Shown: positions 33,855 to 43,102 of the stretch, one piece after another
Numbering within the stretch: the first letter of the stretch is position 1
Layout: each line of letters starts with the position of its first letter
From: Cryobacterium cryoconiti
GTDB taxonomy: Bacteria; Actinomycetota; Actinomycetes; Actinomycetales; Microbacteriaceae
Direction of reading: 5' to 3'
DNA length: 64,000 nt
Assembly (NCBI RefSeq): GCF_004403065.1
Contig: NZ_SOHA01000041.1
Coordinates: forward strand, 62,001-126,000
The notes under the pieces: generated by a model
What the model saw: the letters and a program-made list of their open reading frames with translations, nothing else
Database searches by the model: none
What the model was told of the DNA's origin: nothing
Program-made: the position numbers and the translations under genes

Positions 33855-35006
33855 CTATTCGCTGGCAGGGGCAGGCAGACGGCCGAACGAGTGCTGGATG
33901 GCCACGGCCGCTGCCCCGCGGGCCCATGAGGAGACCCCACCGTCGTCGACGACGATGGTCAGCGCCGTCGCGGCCGGGTCGCGGTCGGCTCGGGCGGCGG
34001 CGATGACGTCGTCGGATGCCAGAGCCCACAGGCCGATCCCCTCGCCGGAGAGCACGATCGTGTCGAGCATCCCGAGGTTGGCGATCACCGCGATCAACCG
34101 GCCCAGGGCGCGTCCGGTGGCGGTGACGACGGATGCCGCAGCCCGGTTCCCCGCCGCCGCGAGCCGAAGCACCTCGTCGTAGTCGACCTCGCGGCCGAGG
34201 GCGACGCTGACCTGGGCGGACACGCTCTGACTCGTCAGCATGGCCCGCGAGCAGCCGCGGTGCCCTTCGGGGCAGAGCGGCCCGTTCGGGTCGAGCGGGA
34301 TGTGCCCGGCGAGACCCAGGCCGCTGTCGACCGTCACGATCACCCGGTCGTCGACCACCAGCCCGTAGCCGACGCCGACACCGATGGTCAGAACCGCGAA
34401 GGTCGGCGTACCCCGGACCATCCCGAACCACTGTTCGGCGGAGGTGAGCGCGACGACGTCGTTCTCGATCGTGACCGGGATCCCGAGCAGCCGTTCGAGC
34501 GTGGACGCCAGGTCGACGTCGTGCCAACCCAGAAAGGGCGCCTGGGTCACGACCCGAGCGTCGGCGACGTGCCCGCCCACGCAGACGCCGAGCGCAGACA
34601 GCCCGTCCGGTCCGCCGAGCTCGCGCACGACCTCCTCGATCCTGGCCACGACATGTTCGATCGTGTGGTCGGCGAGCCGTCGCCGCGCCGAGTGCAGCTC
34701 GTTGGCGCGCAGGTCGGTGAGCACTCCGAAGACGTCGTCACCGGTGAGCTTCACGCCGACGAACCGCCTGGCATCCACCCGCACGTCCAGCGGCCGGGCC
34801 GGGCGCCCGACGGTTCCGTCATGGTCTTCGCTGCCCTCGACGAACAGCCCCCGGTCGAGGAACGGCTTGCTCAGCCGGGTGAGGCTGGCCGGCGACAGAC
34901 CCAGGCGACGACCGAGGTCGCCGCGGGAGATCGGGCCGTGGATGAGAACCGCGCGCGCGAGTTCCCGGGCGGTCTCACTCGCCGTCGACGGTGCATCCGT
35001 GGTCAT
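33855..35006 (-). CDS. ROK-family transcriptional regulator of the sugar-uptake operon
   Basis: A 383-residue NagC/XylR-type repressor. N-terminal winged helix: GPISRGDLGRRLGLSPASLTRLSKPFL. ROK domain with ATP/phosphate-like VENDV-type loop (IENDVVALTSAEQWF) and GHIPLD. The zinc motif is degenerate: CPEGHRGC, lacking the middle Cys of the usual CxCGxxGC. ATG 35006 has CAGGAG upstream. Divergent from the sugar ABC operon, so it is the probable local regulator with a sugar ligand. Confidence 0.9.
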   Translation of the reverse strand: MTTDAPSTASETARELARAVLIHGPISRGDLGRRLGLSPASLTRLSKPFLDRGLFVEGSEDHDGTVGRPARPLDVRVDARRFVGVKLTGDDVFGVLTDLRANELHSARRRLADHTIEHVVARIEEVVRELGGPDGLSALGVCVGGHVADARVVTQAPFLGWHDVDLASTLERLLGIPVTIENDVVALTSAEQWFGMVRGTPTFAVLTIGVGVGYGLVVDDRVIVTVDSGLGLAGHIPLDPNGPLCPEGHRGCSRAMLTSQSVSAQVSVALGREVDYDEVLRLAAAGNRAAASVVTATGRALGRLIAVIANLGMLDTIVLSGEGIGLWALASDDVIAAARADRDPAATALTIVVDDGGVSSWARGAAAVAIQHSFGRLPAPASE

Positions 35007-35163
35007 ATCCACTCCTGAGGTGCCATTTGTTCCATGATGGCATGAATATGCTGCCTCCCACGGAATTTCCACCCCACAACGTCACCGATTCCAGAAGTTG
35101 ACGTCCTATTCTTTTTGCCGTAGAAAGATTCGGTAGTGATTTGACGGCCTAAGGAGCCCCGCA
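35007..35163 (+). promoter_or_regulatory. Divergent promoter region, ROK gene / sugar ABC operon
   Basis: On the plus strand TTGACG (35098-35103) and TAGAAA (35121-35126) are 17 bp apart, giving a plausible promoter for the ABC operon; AAGGAG lies before its ATG. The rest holds AT-rich words (ATGAATATG, GGAATTTCC) where a ROK operator could lie, but no single convincing inverted repeat was found. Confidence 0.45.
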
Positions 35164-36501
35164 ATGACGGATACGACGACGTACCAGGCACCCTCCCGGC
35201 GACGGCATCGGCCGAGGAGGCCGCGGACGCTGCGGCGATCCATGGCACTCGTCCTGGTCGGCGCACTCGGCCTCGGCGCGCTCAGCGGCTGCGCCCCGAG
35301 CGAGAGCGACGTCGTCACCCTCGATTTTTTCCAGTTCAAGTCCGAGGCCATTGCTGACTTCGACGGCATCATCGCCGATTTCGAGGCCGAGAACCCCGGC
35401 ATCCGGGTGACGCAGAACGCCGTCCCCGACGCGGACACCGCCATCCGCACCCTGCTGGTCAAGAACAAGGTGCCCGATGTGATCAGCCTGAACGGATCGG
35501 GCAACTTCGGCCAGCTCGCCCGGGCCGGCGTCTTCCACGATTTCACCGGCGACCCCGTTCTCGACCAGATCAACCCGGCCGTGCAGGACATCGTCGGCGC
35601 CCTCGGCACCTACGAGAACGAGGTGAACGCCCTCGGCTTCGTGAACAACGGCAACGGCGTGCTCTACAACCGCGAGATCTTCGCCGCGCAGGGCATCGCG
35701 ATCCCCACCACCTGGGACGAGCTGATCGCCGCCTGCGACACCCTCCAGGCGGCCGGAATCGCCCCGTTCTACGGCACCGCGGCCGACGCGTGGACGATCC
35801 AGTCCTCCCTGAACGGTATCGGCGCCCAACTCGGCGGCGACGATTTCTTCCCCGACCTCCGTGCGGAGGGTGCGGAGGTCGGTCCCGACTCCGCCGTCTC
35901 GTTCGCGAAGAACTACGACGAAACGCTGCAGAAGCTGCAGACGCTGTATTCCTACGCGCAGGACGGCTACCTCGGCCGCACCTACGAAGACGGCAACCTG
36001 GCCTTCGCGAATGGTGAATCGGCGATGCTGATGCAGGGGATCTGGGCCCTCAGCCCGATCCTGGCCAACAACCCCGACATCAGCGTCGGCGGTTTCCCGT
36101 ACCCGGTGACGGATGACCCGGCCGACATCAAGCTCGTCTCCGGCGTCGACGTGGCCATCGCCATCGGCCGCGACACTCCGCACCTCGCCGAGGCCCGGCT
36201 GTTCGTGGACTTCCTCTTCCAGAAGGAGGTGCTCAACTCCTTCGCAGCCTCCCAGAACATGTTCTCGACGGCCCGGGACGCCGCAGAGAACACCAACCCG
36301 GCCCTGGCGGAACTGCAGCCGTACTTCCAGGCCGGCCGGATCACCGGCTTCATCGATCACCAGATCCCGGCGAGCATCCCGCTCGGGCCGATCGTTCAGC
36401 AGTACCTGACCGACCAGAACAGCGCGAAAGCGCTGGCCACCCTCGACAACGAGTGGCGCAAGGTCGCATCACGCACCACCTCGACACGAAGCGGAGACTA
36501 A
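35164..36501 (+). CDS. Sugar ABC transporter substrate-binding lipoprotein
   Basis: An extracellular family 1 solute-binding protein, 445 residues. A long twin-Arg-like basic start (RRRHRPRRPRTLRR) precedes a hydrophobic core and lipobox LSGC (Cys ~42), so it is a membrane-anchored lipoprotein. The mature part has the usual NGNGVLYNREIF and TTWDELIAACD motifs of oligosaccharide binders. AAGGAG is 7 nt before ATG. It is the first gene of an operon with two permeases and an alpha-glucosidase, suggesting alpha-glucosides as cargo (inference). The ATPase is not encoded here. Confidence 0.9.
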   Translation: MTDTTTYQAPSRRRHRPRRPRTLRRSMALVLVGALGLGALSGCAPSESDVVTLDFFQFKSEAIADFDGIIADFEAENPGIRVTQNAVPDADTAIRTLLVKNKVPDVISLNGSGNFGQLARAGVFHDFTGDPVLDQINPAVQDIVGALGTYENEVNALGFVNNGNGVLYNREIFAAQGIAIPTTWDELIAACDTLQAAGIAPFYGTAADAWTIQSSLNGIGAQLGGDDFFPDLRAEGAEVGPDSAVSFAKNYDETLQKLQTLYSYAQDGYLGRTYEDGNLAFANGESAMLMQGIWALSPILANNPDISVGGFPYPVTDDPADIKLVSGVDVAIAIGRDTPHLAEARLFVDFLFQKEVLNSFAASQNMFSTARDAAENTNPALAELQPYFQAGRITGFIDHQIPASIPLGPIVQQYLTDQNSAKALATLDNEWRKVASRTTSTRSGD

Positions 36502-36503
36502 CG

Positions 36504-37439
36504 ATGGCTACTCCCGTCCTGACCCGGCCCCGGCCGGAGCGCGCACCCCGAACGACTGGGTCGAGCCGCGTGCGGCGACGCGTCGGAGCCACCCCGCGCG
36601 CCTTCTACTGGATGGTCGTCCCCGCGGTCGCCGTCTTCGCGCTGCTGCACACCGTTCCGGTGCTCATCGGCATCTTCTTCTCCTTCACCAACTACGCCGG
36701 CTTCGGTTCCTGGGACTTCGTCGGGTTCGGCAATTTCATCGCTCTGTTCCAGGACGACCGGGTGCTGAAGGCCTACGGCTTCACCTTCGGCTTCGCCATC
36801 GTCGCCACCATCCTCACCAATGTGATCTCGCTGGCGATCGCGGTCGGGCTCAATGCCAAGATCGCGTTCCAGTCCACCTTCCGCGGCGTCTTCTTCATCC
36901 CCTACGTGCTGGCGATCCTGGTCGTCGGCTACGTCTTCCAGTATTTCTTCGCCAACTCGCTCCCCCGGATCCTGTCCGGCATCCCGGTGTTCCGTGACAA
37001 CATCCTGACCAACCCGGACTGGGCGTGGACAGCCATCGTCGCCCTGGCGGTCTGGCAGGCCTGCGCGTTCGCGATCATCCTCTACCTGGCCGGGCTGCAG
37101 ACGATCCCTCAGGAGCTCTACGAGGCATCCGCGATCGACGGCGCCACGCCGAGAAGGCAGTTCCGGTCGATCACCTTCCCCATGATCAGCGCCTTCTTCA
37201 CCATCAACATGGTGCTGAGCCTGAAGGGATTCCTGCAAACCTTCGACCACATCGTCGCCCTCACCGCCGGCGGGCCGGGAACCTCGACCGAATCGATCAC
37301 CCTGCTCATCTTCCGGGGCGGCTTCCAGGGCGGCGAGTTCGCCTATCAGTCCGCCAACGCGGTGCTCTTCGTCGTCGTCATCATGCTCGTCTCGTTTCTG
37401 CAGTTCCGAGTTCTTCAGCGCAAGGAGGCCGACTTCTAA
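36504..37439 (+). CDS. Sugar ABC transporter permease 1 (MalF/UgpA type)
   Basis: A 311-residue inner-membrane permease with six membrane helices after an Arg-rich start. The EAA loop that contacts the ATPase reads YEASAIDGATPRRQFRSIT. It starts 2 bp after the binding-protein stop. With the next permease it should form the channel of a carbohydrate importer. The missing ATPase is commonly supplied in trans by an MsiK/MalK-type protein in actinobacteria. Confidence 0.9.
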   Translation: MATPVLTRPRPERAPRTTGSSRVRRRVGATPRAFYWMVVPAVAVFALLHTVPVLIGIFFSFTNYAGFGSWDFVGFGNFIALFQDDRVLKAYGFTFGFAIVATILTNVISLAIAVGLNAKIAFQSTFRGVFFIPYVLAILVVGYVFQYFFANSLPRILSGIPVFRDNILTNPDWAWTAIVALAVWQACAFAIILYLAGLQTIPQELYEASAIDGATPRRQFRSITFPMISAFFTINMVLSLKGFLQTFDHIVALTAGGPGTSTESITLLIFRGGFQGGEFAYQSANAVLFVVVIMLVSFLQFRVLQRKEADF

Positions 37440-38347
37440 TGGCTATCACCATCGACGCCCCCGCGACGCTCGAACCTGCGTCCCCCAGACCCGCCCGGGA
37501 CCCGCGCGCGATCCGGCGCATCAACGGCAACCGTGCCCGGATCAACTGGTGGGCCACCGCGCTGATCGCGGTCTGCGCGATCACCGTTCTGGTGCCGCTC
37601 TACTTCGCCGTGGTCACCGCGCTGAAGACCCCCGACCAGCTCGGCGGCACCGGATTCGAGCTGCCTACCAGTTTCCACTGGCAGAACTTCGTCGACGCCT
37701 GGACGCTGACCAGGTTCCCGCAGGCCTTGGTGAACACGGCCCTGATCACCGTCGGCGCCGTCGTGCTCACCCTGCTGACGAACTCGCTGGTGGCCTATGC
37801 CATCGCCCGCAATTTACACAAGCCGTTCTTCAAGGGTGTCTACTTCTACCTGCTGTCCGCCATCTTCATTCCGTTCCCGATCATCATGCTCCCGGTCGTG
37901 AAAGAGACGGCTCTGTTCGGCCTCGACAACCAGGTCGGACTGATCCTGCTCTACGCCGTGTTCGGGCTCTCGCTCAACGTTTTCATCTACGTCGCGTTCA
38001 TCAAGTCGATCCCGATCGAGCTCGAGGAGGCGGCCTACACCGACGGGGCGACGACGTGGCGGGTGTACTGGCAGATCATCTTCCCGCTGCTGACCCCGAT
38101 GAACGCGACCGTCGGCATCCTCACCTGTGTCTGGGCGTGGAACGACTTCATCCTGCCGCTCGTCGTGCTCTCGGACCCGGCGGCGCGCACCCTGCAGCTC
38201 TCCCAGTTCGTGTTCCAGGGCCAGTTCAACACCAACTACTCGGCTGCGTTCGCGTCGTACCTGATGGCCATGGCCCCGCTTCTGATTGTGTACATTTTTG
38301 CCCAGCGCTGGGTCATCTCCGGCGTGATGAGAGGATCGATCAAATGA
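37439..38347 (+). CDS. Sugar ABC transporter permease 2 (MalG/UgpE type)
   Basis: A 302-residue permease with six helices; the EAA loop reads LEEAAYTDGATTWRVYWQIIFPL. The start ATG overlaps the previous TAA (TAATG), with AAGGAGG at ideal spacing. Its stop overlaps the next ATG by 4 bp. It pairs with permease 1. Confidence 0.9.
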   Translation: MAITIDAPATLEPASPRPARDPRAIRRINGNRARINWWATALIAVCAITVLVPLYFAVVTALKTPDQLGGTGFELPTSFHWQNFVDAWTLTRFPQALVNTALITVGAVVLTLLTNSLVAYAIARNLHKPFFKGVYFYLLSAIFIPFPIIMLPVVKETALFGLDNQVGLILLYAVFGLSLNVFIYVAFIKSIPIELEEAAYTDGATTWRVYWQIIFPLLTPMNATVGILTCVWAWNDFILPLVVLSDPAARTLQLSQFVFQGQFNTNYSAAFASYLMAMAPLLIVYIFAQRWVISGVMRGSIK

Positions 38348-40065
38348 CAACCACCGCACCGACGGCCGGCCCGAACGCCCCCGAGTCCACCCCCGAGACC
38401 GGAGCCCCCTGGTGGACCAGCGCCGTCGTCTACCAGGTGTACCCGCGCAGCTTCGCGGACTCCGACGGCGACGGGATCGGCGACCTCGGCGGCATCCGTT
38501 CGAAGCTCGACTACCTCGCCGAGCTGGGCGTCGACGCGGTCTGGCTCTCCCCCGTCTACCCGTCGCCGCAGCATGACAACGGCTATGACATCAGCGACTA
38601 CCAGGACATCGAACCCGTCTTCGGCAGCCTGGCGGAATTCGACCTGCTGCTGGCCGAGGCCCACGAGCGCGGAATCAAGATCGTGATGGACCTGGTGGTC
38701 AACCACACCAGCGACGAGCACGCCTGGTTCCAGGAGTCACGCTCGTCGCTGACGAACCCGAAGCGCGACTGGTACTGGTGGCGGAAGCCGCAGGCCGACG
38801 GCGGACCGCCGAACGGCTGGGGCAGCGCCTTCAGCGGCCCGGCCTGGACCCTCGATCCGGCCACCGACGAGTACTACCTGCACCTGTTCGCGAAGCAGCA
38901 GCCCGACCTCAACTGGGAGAACCCCGAGGTGCGCCAGGCCGTCTACTCGATGATGAACTGGTGGCTGGACCGCGGCGTCGACGGCTTCCGGATGGACGTG
39001 ATCAACTTCATCGCCAAGCAGGTCGAGCTGATCGACGGACCGGCCCCGGCCACCGGCGGCGGCTCGCCGATGGGGGCGCAGATCCACGATTTCCTGCAGG
39101 AGATGCACCGGGAGGTGTTCGACGGGCGCACGGGCCGGCACCTCACCGTCGGCGAGATGCCCGGCGTGAGCACCGATGACGCCCTGCTGTTCACCAACCC
39201 GGCCCGGCGTGAAGTCGACATGATATTCCAGTTCGAGCATGTCGGCCTCGACCAGGGCGAGCACAAGTTCGACGTGCTCCCGCGCAGCCTGCCGGCGCTG
39301 AAGAAGAGCCTGTCCCGTTGGCAGGAGGGCCTCGCCGCCACCGGCTGGAACAGCCTCTACCTGAACAACCACGACCAGCCCCGGCTGGTGTCGCGTTTCG
39401 GGAACGACACCTCGTGGCGCTACGAGTCGGCGACGCTCTGGGCGCTGGTGCTGCACCTGCACCGCGGCACGCCCTACATCTATCAGGGCGAGGAGATCGG
39501 CATGACCAACGTGCGGTACGACTCCATCGACGACTACCGCGACCTCGAGTCCCTCAACCATTACCGTGAGGCGGTGGACGAGTTCGACCTCGACCCGGGC
39601 ACCGTGCTCGCCGGCGTGCAGACCATGGGCCGTGACAACGCGCGCACACCCATGCAGTGGGACGCCTCCCCGCAGGCCGGTTTCACCACCGGCACACCGT
39701 GGCTGGCCGTGAACCCCAACAGCGACACGGTCAACGTGGCCGCCGACCGCGACAGCGAGCGGAGCGTGTTCCGCTTCTACCAGCGACTGATCGCACTGCG
39801 TCACGACAGCGCGGTGGTCGCGCTCGGTGACTTCGCCCTGCTCGAACCCGACCATGAGGCGCTGTACGCCTTCACACGCACCCGGGGCGAGGAAACACTC
39901 CTCGTGGTCGCCAACGCGTCGGATCTCCCGTTCACCGACCCGCTGCCGCTGGACGTCTCGGGTGCGGAACTGGTTCTGGCGAACTACCCGGCGCGGGCGG
40001 ATGCCGCCGCATCCGCCACCCAGACGACCCTGCGCCCGTGGGAGGCGCGCCTCTACCGGCTGTAG
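38344..40065 (+). CDS. GH13 alpha-glucosidase (oligo-1,6-/alpha-glucoside type)
   Basis: A 573-residue cytoplasmic glycoside hydrolase family 13 enzyme hydrolysing alpha-glucosidic bonds of imported oligosaccharides. Region I LVVNHTSDEH, nucleophile Asp218 (GFRMDVINF), acid/base Glu271 (VGEMPG) and Asp344 (NNHDQPR) are all present. DSDGDGIGDLGG near the start is the usual Ca/Mg-like loop of the oligo-1,6-glucosidase subfamily. There is no signal peptide, which fits hydrolysis after uptake. It is translationally coupled to permease 2, and its end overlaps the convergent VanZ gene by 13 bp. Confidence 0.93.
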   Translation: MTTTAPTAGPNAPESTPETGAPWWTSAVVYQVYPRSFADSDGDGIGDLGGIRSKLDYLAELGVDAVWLSPVYPSPQHDNGYDISDYQDIEPVFGSLAEFDLLLAEAHERGIKIVMDLVVNHTSDEHAWFQESRSSLTNPKRDWYWWRKPQADGGPPNGWGSAFSGPAWTLDPATDEYYLHLFAKQQPDLNWENPEVRQAVYSMMNWWLDRGVDGFRMDVINFIAKQVELIDGPAPATGGGSPMGAQIHDFLQEMHREVFDGRTGRHLTVGEMPGVSTDDALLFTNPARREVDMIFQFEHVGLDQGEHKFDVLPRSLPALKKSLSRWQEGLAATGWNSLYLNNHDQPRLVSRFGNDTSWRYESATLWALVLHLHRGTPYIYQGEEIGMTNVRYDSIDDYRDLESLNHYREAVDEFDLDPGTVLAGVQTMGRDNARTPMQWDASPQAGFTTGTPWLAVNPNSDTVNVAADRDSERSVFRFYQRLIALRHDSAVVALGDFALLEPDHEALYAFTRTRGEETLLVVANASDLPFTDPLPLDVSGAELVLANYPARADAAASATQTTLRPWEARLYRL

Positions 40066-40514
40066 GTCGGAGCGGCTCGCCTCGTCCGGGGGTCCTCACG
40101 GCGCACCAGCTTGAACGCCGTGAGGACCAGACCGGCGACGACCCCGAGCACGGCGCCGCTCCCGTTCGCGACCAGATCGCGCACTTCCGGGAACCGGGTC
40201 GGCAGGAACTGCTGGGTGAACTCGATCGTGCCGGTGAGCAGGAGACCCAGGGCGATGGCCAACCACCAGAACCGGCGCCCGAACAGAAGCAGCAGGAACA
40301 CCCCGATCGGGATGAACATGGCGATGTTGGCGGCGAATTCGACCCGCCCGTAGGTGATCCAGTCGGTGGAGTCGTGCCGGGCGAAGAACCCGAGCGCCCG
40401 CAGCAGCAGCCCGTTGTTGCTGCTGTCGAGCGGCTGCGGCCCCAGCGTCACCCAGCCCACGAACGCCAGATAGGCGAGCGTGATCAGGGACAGGAGCGGG
40501 TGACGGTGCAGCAT
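40053..40514 (-). CDS. VanZ-like membrane protein
   Basis: A 153-residue protein with about four membrane helices and the VanZ-family core NIAMFIPIGVFLLLLFG plus GTIEFTQQFLPTRFPEVRDLVANGSGAVLG. VanZ gives low-level teicoplanin resistance in enterococci; chromosomal homologues in actinobacteria have no settled role. The ATG 40514 is chosen because the membrane domain begins there; upstream codons run into a palindromic repeat. Confidence 0.82.
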   Translation of the reverse strand: MLHRHPLLSLITLAYLAFVGWVTLGPQPLDSSNNGLLLRALGFFARHDSTDWITYGRVEFAANIAMFIPIGVFLLLLFGRRFWWLAIALGLLLTGTIEFTQQFLPTRFPEVRDLVANGSGAVLGVVAGLVLTAFKLVRREDPRTRRAAPTYSR

Positions 40515-40586
40515 GGCTCCATCCTCCCCGATCCCTGCTGGGGGTCTACCCCGTGCGCTCTCCGCGCGCAGGGGCCGTTCACCGAA

Positions 40587-40647
40587 CGCGAAAGCGCACA
40601 ATCTGCCCCTTCCCGAACACTGAGGGGGCAGATTGTGCGCTTTCGCG
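40587..40647 (+). repeat. Dispersed palindromic repeat, family A, copy 2 (intergenic)
   Basis: Perfect 23-bp arms at 40587-40609 and 40625-40647 enclose a 15-nt loop. The arm centre AAGCGCACAATCTGCCCC differs from copy 1 at three stem positions, each compensated in the other arm. It begins 72 bp upstream of the VanZ start and ends 16 bp beyond the APC permease stop. Confidence 0.88.
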
Positions 40648-40662
40648 GGTCATGCAGGGGCT

Positions 40663-42198
40663 CTACTTGCTCAGCGCGGCCCGTTCCTCGGCGATGAGCT
40701 CCTCGCGGAGGGTGTCGTCGAAGACGCGCTTGGCTTCGATGCCGACCACGGAGTGGCGGCGGCCGTAGAGGAAGTACACCGCGATGCCGATCGCGAGCCA
40801 GACCGCGAAGCGCACCCAGGTCAGCGTCGTGAGGTTGAGCATGAGCCAGAAGCAGAGCACCGCCGACAGGATGGGCAGGTACGGCGAGAACGGAACTTTG
40901 AAGGCCCGGGGCAGGTCGGGGCGCTTCTTGCGGAGCACGACCACGGCGATGCTGACCAGCACGAAGGCGGACAGCGTGCCGATGTTGATCATTTCCTCGA
41001 GCACGCCCACGTCGGTGAACCCGGCGATCAGGGCCACGGCGGCACCGGAGATGATCTGCACCCGTGCGGGGGTGCCGCGCTTGGATGAGGTGACGCTCAG
41101 CCCACGCGGCAGCAGGCCGTCGCGGCTCATCGCGAAGAGCACGCGGGACAGGCCGAGGAGCAGCACCATGATCACGGTGGTGAGCCCCACCAGGATGCCG
41201 ACCGAGATCACCTGAGCAGCCCAGCCGGCGCCGACCGAGATGAACGCCGTGGCGAGCGAGGCGTTGGGGTCGTCGGCAAGAACCGTGTACGGCACCATTC
41301 CGGTGAGCACGAGGCTGACACCGAGGTAGAGCACCGTGACGATGGCCAGACCGGCGAAGATTCCGCGCGGCAGCGTCTTCTGCGGGTTCTTGACCTCTTC
41401 GGCGCTGGTGGCGACCACGTCGAACCCGATGAACGCGAAGAAGACCAGTGAGGCACCGGCGAGCAGGCCGAACAGTCCGTACTGGGCCGGCTGGGCGCCG
41501 GTCATGAACGAGAAGAGCGACTGCATCCAGACGTCGCCGTCGCCGCCCGTGGACGGCACGGCCTCGGGGATGAACGGCGTGTAGTTCTTCGGGTTGATGA
41601 AGAAGGCGCCGACCACGATCACGAACAGCACGATCGCGACCTTGAGGATGGTGAAGATGCTGGCGACCCGCGCGGAGAGCTTGGTGCCGAGCACCAGAAG
41701 GGTGGTGAAGATGGCGACGATCACGAAGGCGCCCCAGCTGACCTGCAGGCCGAAGACCGAGATCGTGGCCGGGACATCCCAGTTCCAGAGCTCGAACACC
41801 TCACTGAGGTAGATTCCCCAATACTTGGCGATCACGGCGGCGGCGGTGAGCATCTCGAGGATCAGGTCCCAGCCGATGATCCAGGCGAGCAGTTCACCGA
41901 GCGTCGCGTAGGTGAAGGTGTACGCCGAGCCGGCCACGGGCACCGCCGACGCGAACTCCGCGTAACACATGATGGCGAGGGCGCAGGTGATCGCGGCGAG
42001 CAGGAACGCCAGGGTGACGGATGGCCCGGCGTAGCTGCCGGCCGCCTTCGCACCGACCGAGAAGATACCGGCGCCCACGGCGACCGCCACCCCCATGATC
42101 ATGAGGTCCCAGGTGCCCAGCGTGCGCTTGAGGCTGTGGCCCTTCTCGAGGGAGTCAGCCAGGGAGGCTTCGATGCTCTTGGTGCGCCAGACGCTCAT
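40663..42198 (-). CDS. APC-family cationic amino acid permease
   Basis: A 511-residue 12-helix transporter of the CAT-type APC family: helix 1 motif GVAVAVGAGIFSVGAKAAG, FAFIGFDVVATSAEEVKNPQKTLPRGI and SRDGLLPRG are diagnostic. It probably imports basic or other amino acids by proton coupling; the substrate cannot be set from sequence. ATG 42198 starts the conserved N-terminus (MSVWRTKSIE), with a GGAA-rich leader. Confidence 0.9.
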   Translation of the reverse strand: MSVWRTKSIEASLADSLEKGHSLKRTLGTWDLMIMGVAVAVGAGIFSVGAKAAGSYAGPSVTLAFLLAAITCALAIMCYAEFASAVPVAGSAYTFTYATLGELLAWIIGWDLILEMLTAAAVIAKYWGIYLSEVFELWNWDVPATISVFGLQVSWGAFVIVAIFTTLLVLGTKLSARVASIFTILKVAIVLFVIVVGAFFINPKNYTPFIPEAVPSTGGDGDVWMQSLFSFMTGAQPAQYGLFGLLAGASLVFFAFIGFDVVATSAEEVKNPQKTLPRGIFAGLAIVTVLYLGVSLVLTGMVPYTVLADDPNASLATAFISVGAGWAAQVISVGILVGLTTVIMVLLLGLSRVLFAMSRDGLLPRGLSVTSSKRGTPARVQIISGAAVALIAGFTDVGVLEEMINIGTLSAFVLVSIAVVVLRKKRPDLPRAFKVPFSPYLPILSAVLCFWLMLNLTTLTWVRFAVWLAIGIAVYFLYGRRHSVVGIEAKRVFDDTLREELIAEERAALSK

Positions 42199-42328
42199 AA
42201 CTGGGTGTTTTCCGTTCCGTTGGGTACCGCTCAATATTAGGCCCCCGCCGGGGACCCCCCGCCGGTCAGGCGCTACGCAGCGGCCGCCCGCCGACCCGCG
42301 ACCGGCGCCCACCCCCTAGCATTGAGCG

Positions 42329-43102
42329 GTGCCTGCCGACCTTCGCCACTCCCCCGGAGTCAGGGTCGGCCTGTCGGTCGCGGTGGCCACCGGGCTCTAC
42401 GGAATCTCGTTCGGCGCCCTGGCGGTGGCCTCGGGCCTCGACGTCTGGCAGACCGCGGTTCTGAGCCTGCTCCTGTTCTCGGGGGGCTCCCAGTTCGCGT
42501 TCATCGGGGTGATCGCCGGCGGCGGCGGCGGGGCCGCGGCTGCCGGCGCGGCGGCGCTTCTCGGCATCCGTAATGCCGTCTATGGCATGCAATTGAACGC
42601 CCTGCTGCATCCGCAGGGCTGGCGCCGCTTCGCCGCGGCCCAGGTCACCATCGACGAATCGCTGGCCACCAGCACCGGACAGACCGACCCTGTCGAGCAG
42701 AAGCGGGGTTTCTGGGTGGCGGGCGTGGGCATCTTCGTGCTCTGGAACGCCTTCACGCTGATCGGGGCGTTCGCCGGCGACGCCCTCGGTGACCCGAAAC
42801 GGTGGGGTCTGGACGGGGCGGCCGTCGCGGCGTTCCTCGGATTGCTCTGGCCGCGGCTGCGATCCCGGGAGGCGGCGGCGATCGCCGTGGTGTGCGCCAT
42901 GGCCACCGTGCTGGCCGTGCCGTTCGTGCCGCCGGGCGTACCCATCCTGGTGGCGGCCGTCGCCGCCGCCGGCATCGGCTGGTTCGGCTTCCGGCACGGG
43001 CCGGACGGTGAGGGTCTCGAGCCCGACGTCGACCCCTATCCCGATCCTCGGGACCGGCCCGGCCACCGGCCCGGTCCACCGGATGCGGAGGCTCCCCGGT
43101 GA
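42329..43102 (+). CDS. azlC: AzlC-family branched-chain amino acid exporter, large subunit
   Basis: A 257-residue membrane protein of the AzlC/BrnF family: FGALAVASGLDVWQTAVLSLLLFSGGSQFA and RNAVYGMQLNALL. With AzlD it exports branched-chain amino acids or analogues. The hydrophilic tail of ~45 residues (Gly/Pro/Asp-rich) is longer than usual. GTG 42329 lies 6 nt after TAGCAT with no SD, consistent with a leaderless mRNA. The stop overlaps the AzlD GTG start. Confidence 0.87.
   Translation: MPADLRHSPGVRVGLSVAVATGLYGISFGALAVASGLDVWQTAVLSLLLFSGGSQFAFIGVIAGGGGGAAAAGAAALLGIRNAVYGMQLNALLHPQGWRRFAAAQVTIDESLATSTGQTDPVEQKRGFWVAGVGIFVLWNAFTLIGAFAGDALGDPKRWGLDGAAVAAFLGLLWPRLRSREAAAIAVVCAMATVLAVPFVPPGVPILVAAVAAAGIGWFGFRHGPDGEGLEPDVDPYPDPRDRPGHRPGPPDAEAPR

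Noticed and set aside
35164-36501. Tat signal peptide
   Set aside because: The start is Arg-rich but no clean RRxFLK motif was found; a Sec lipoprotein signal with lipobox LSGC explains it better.
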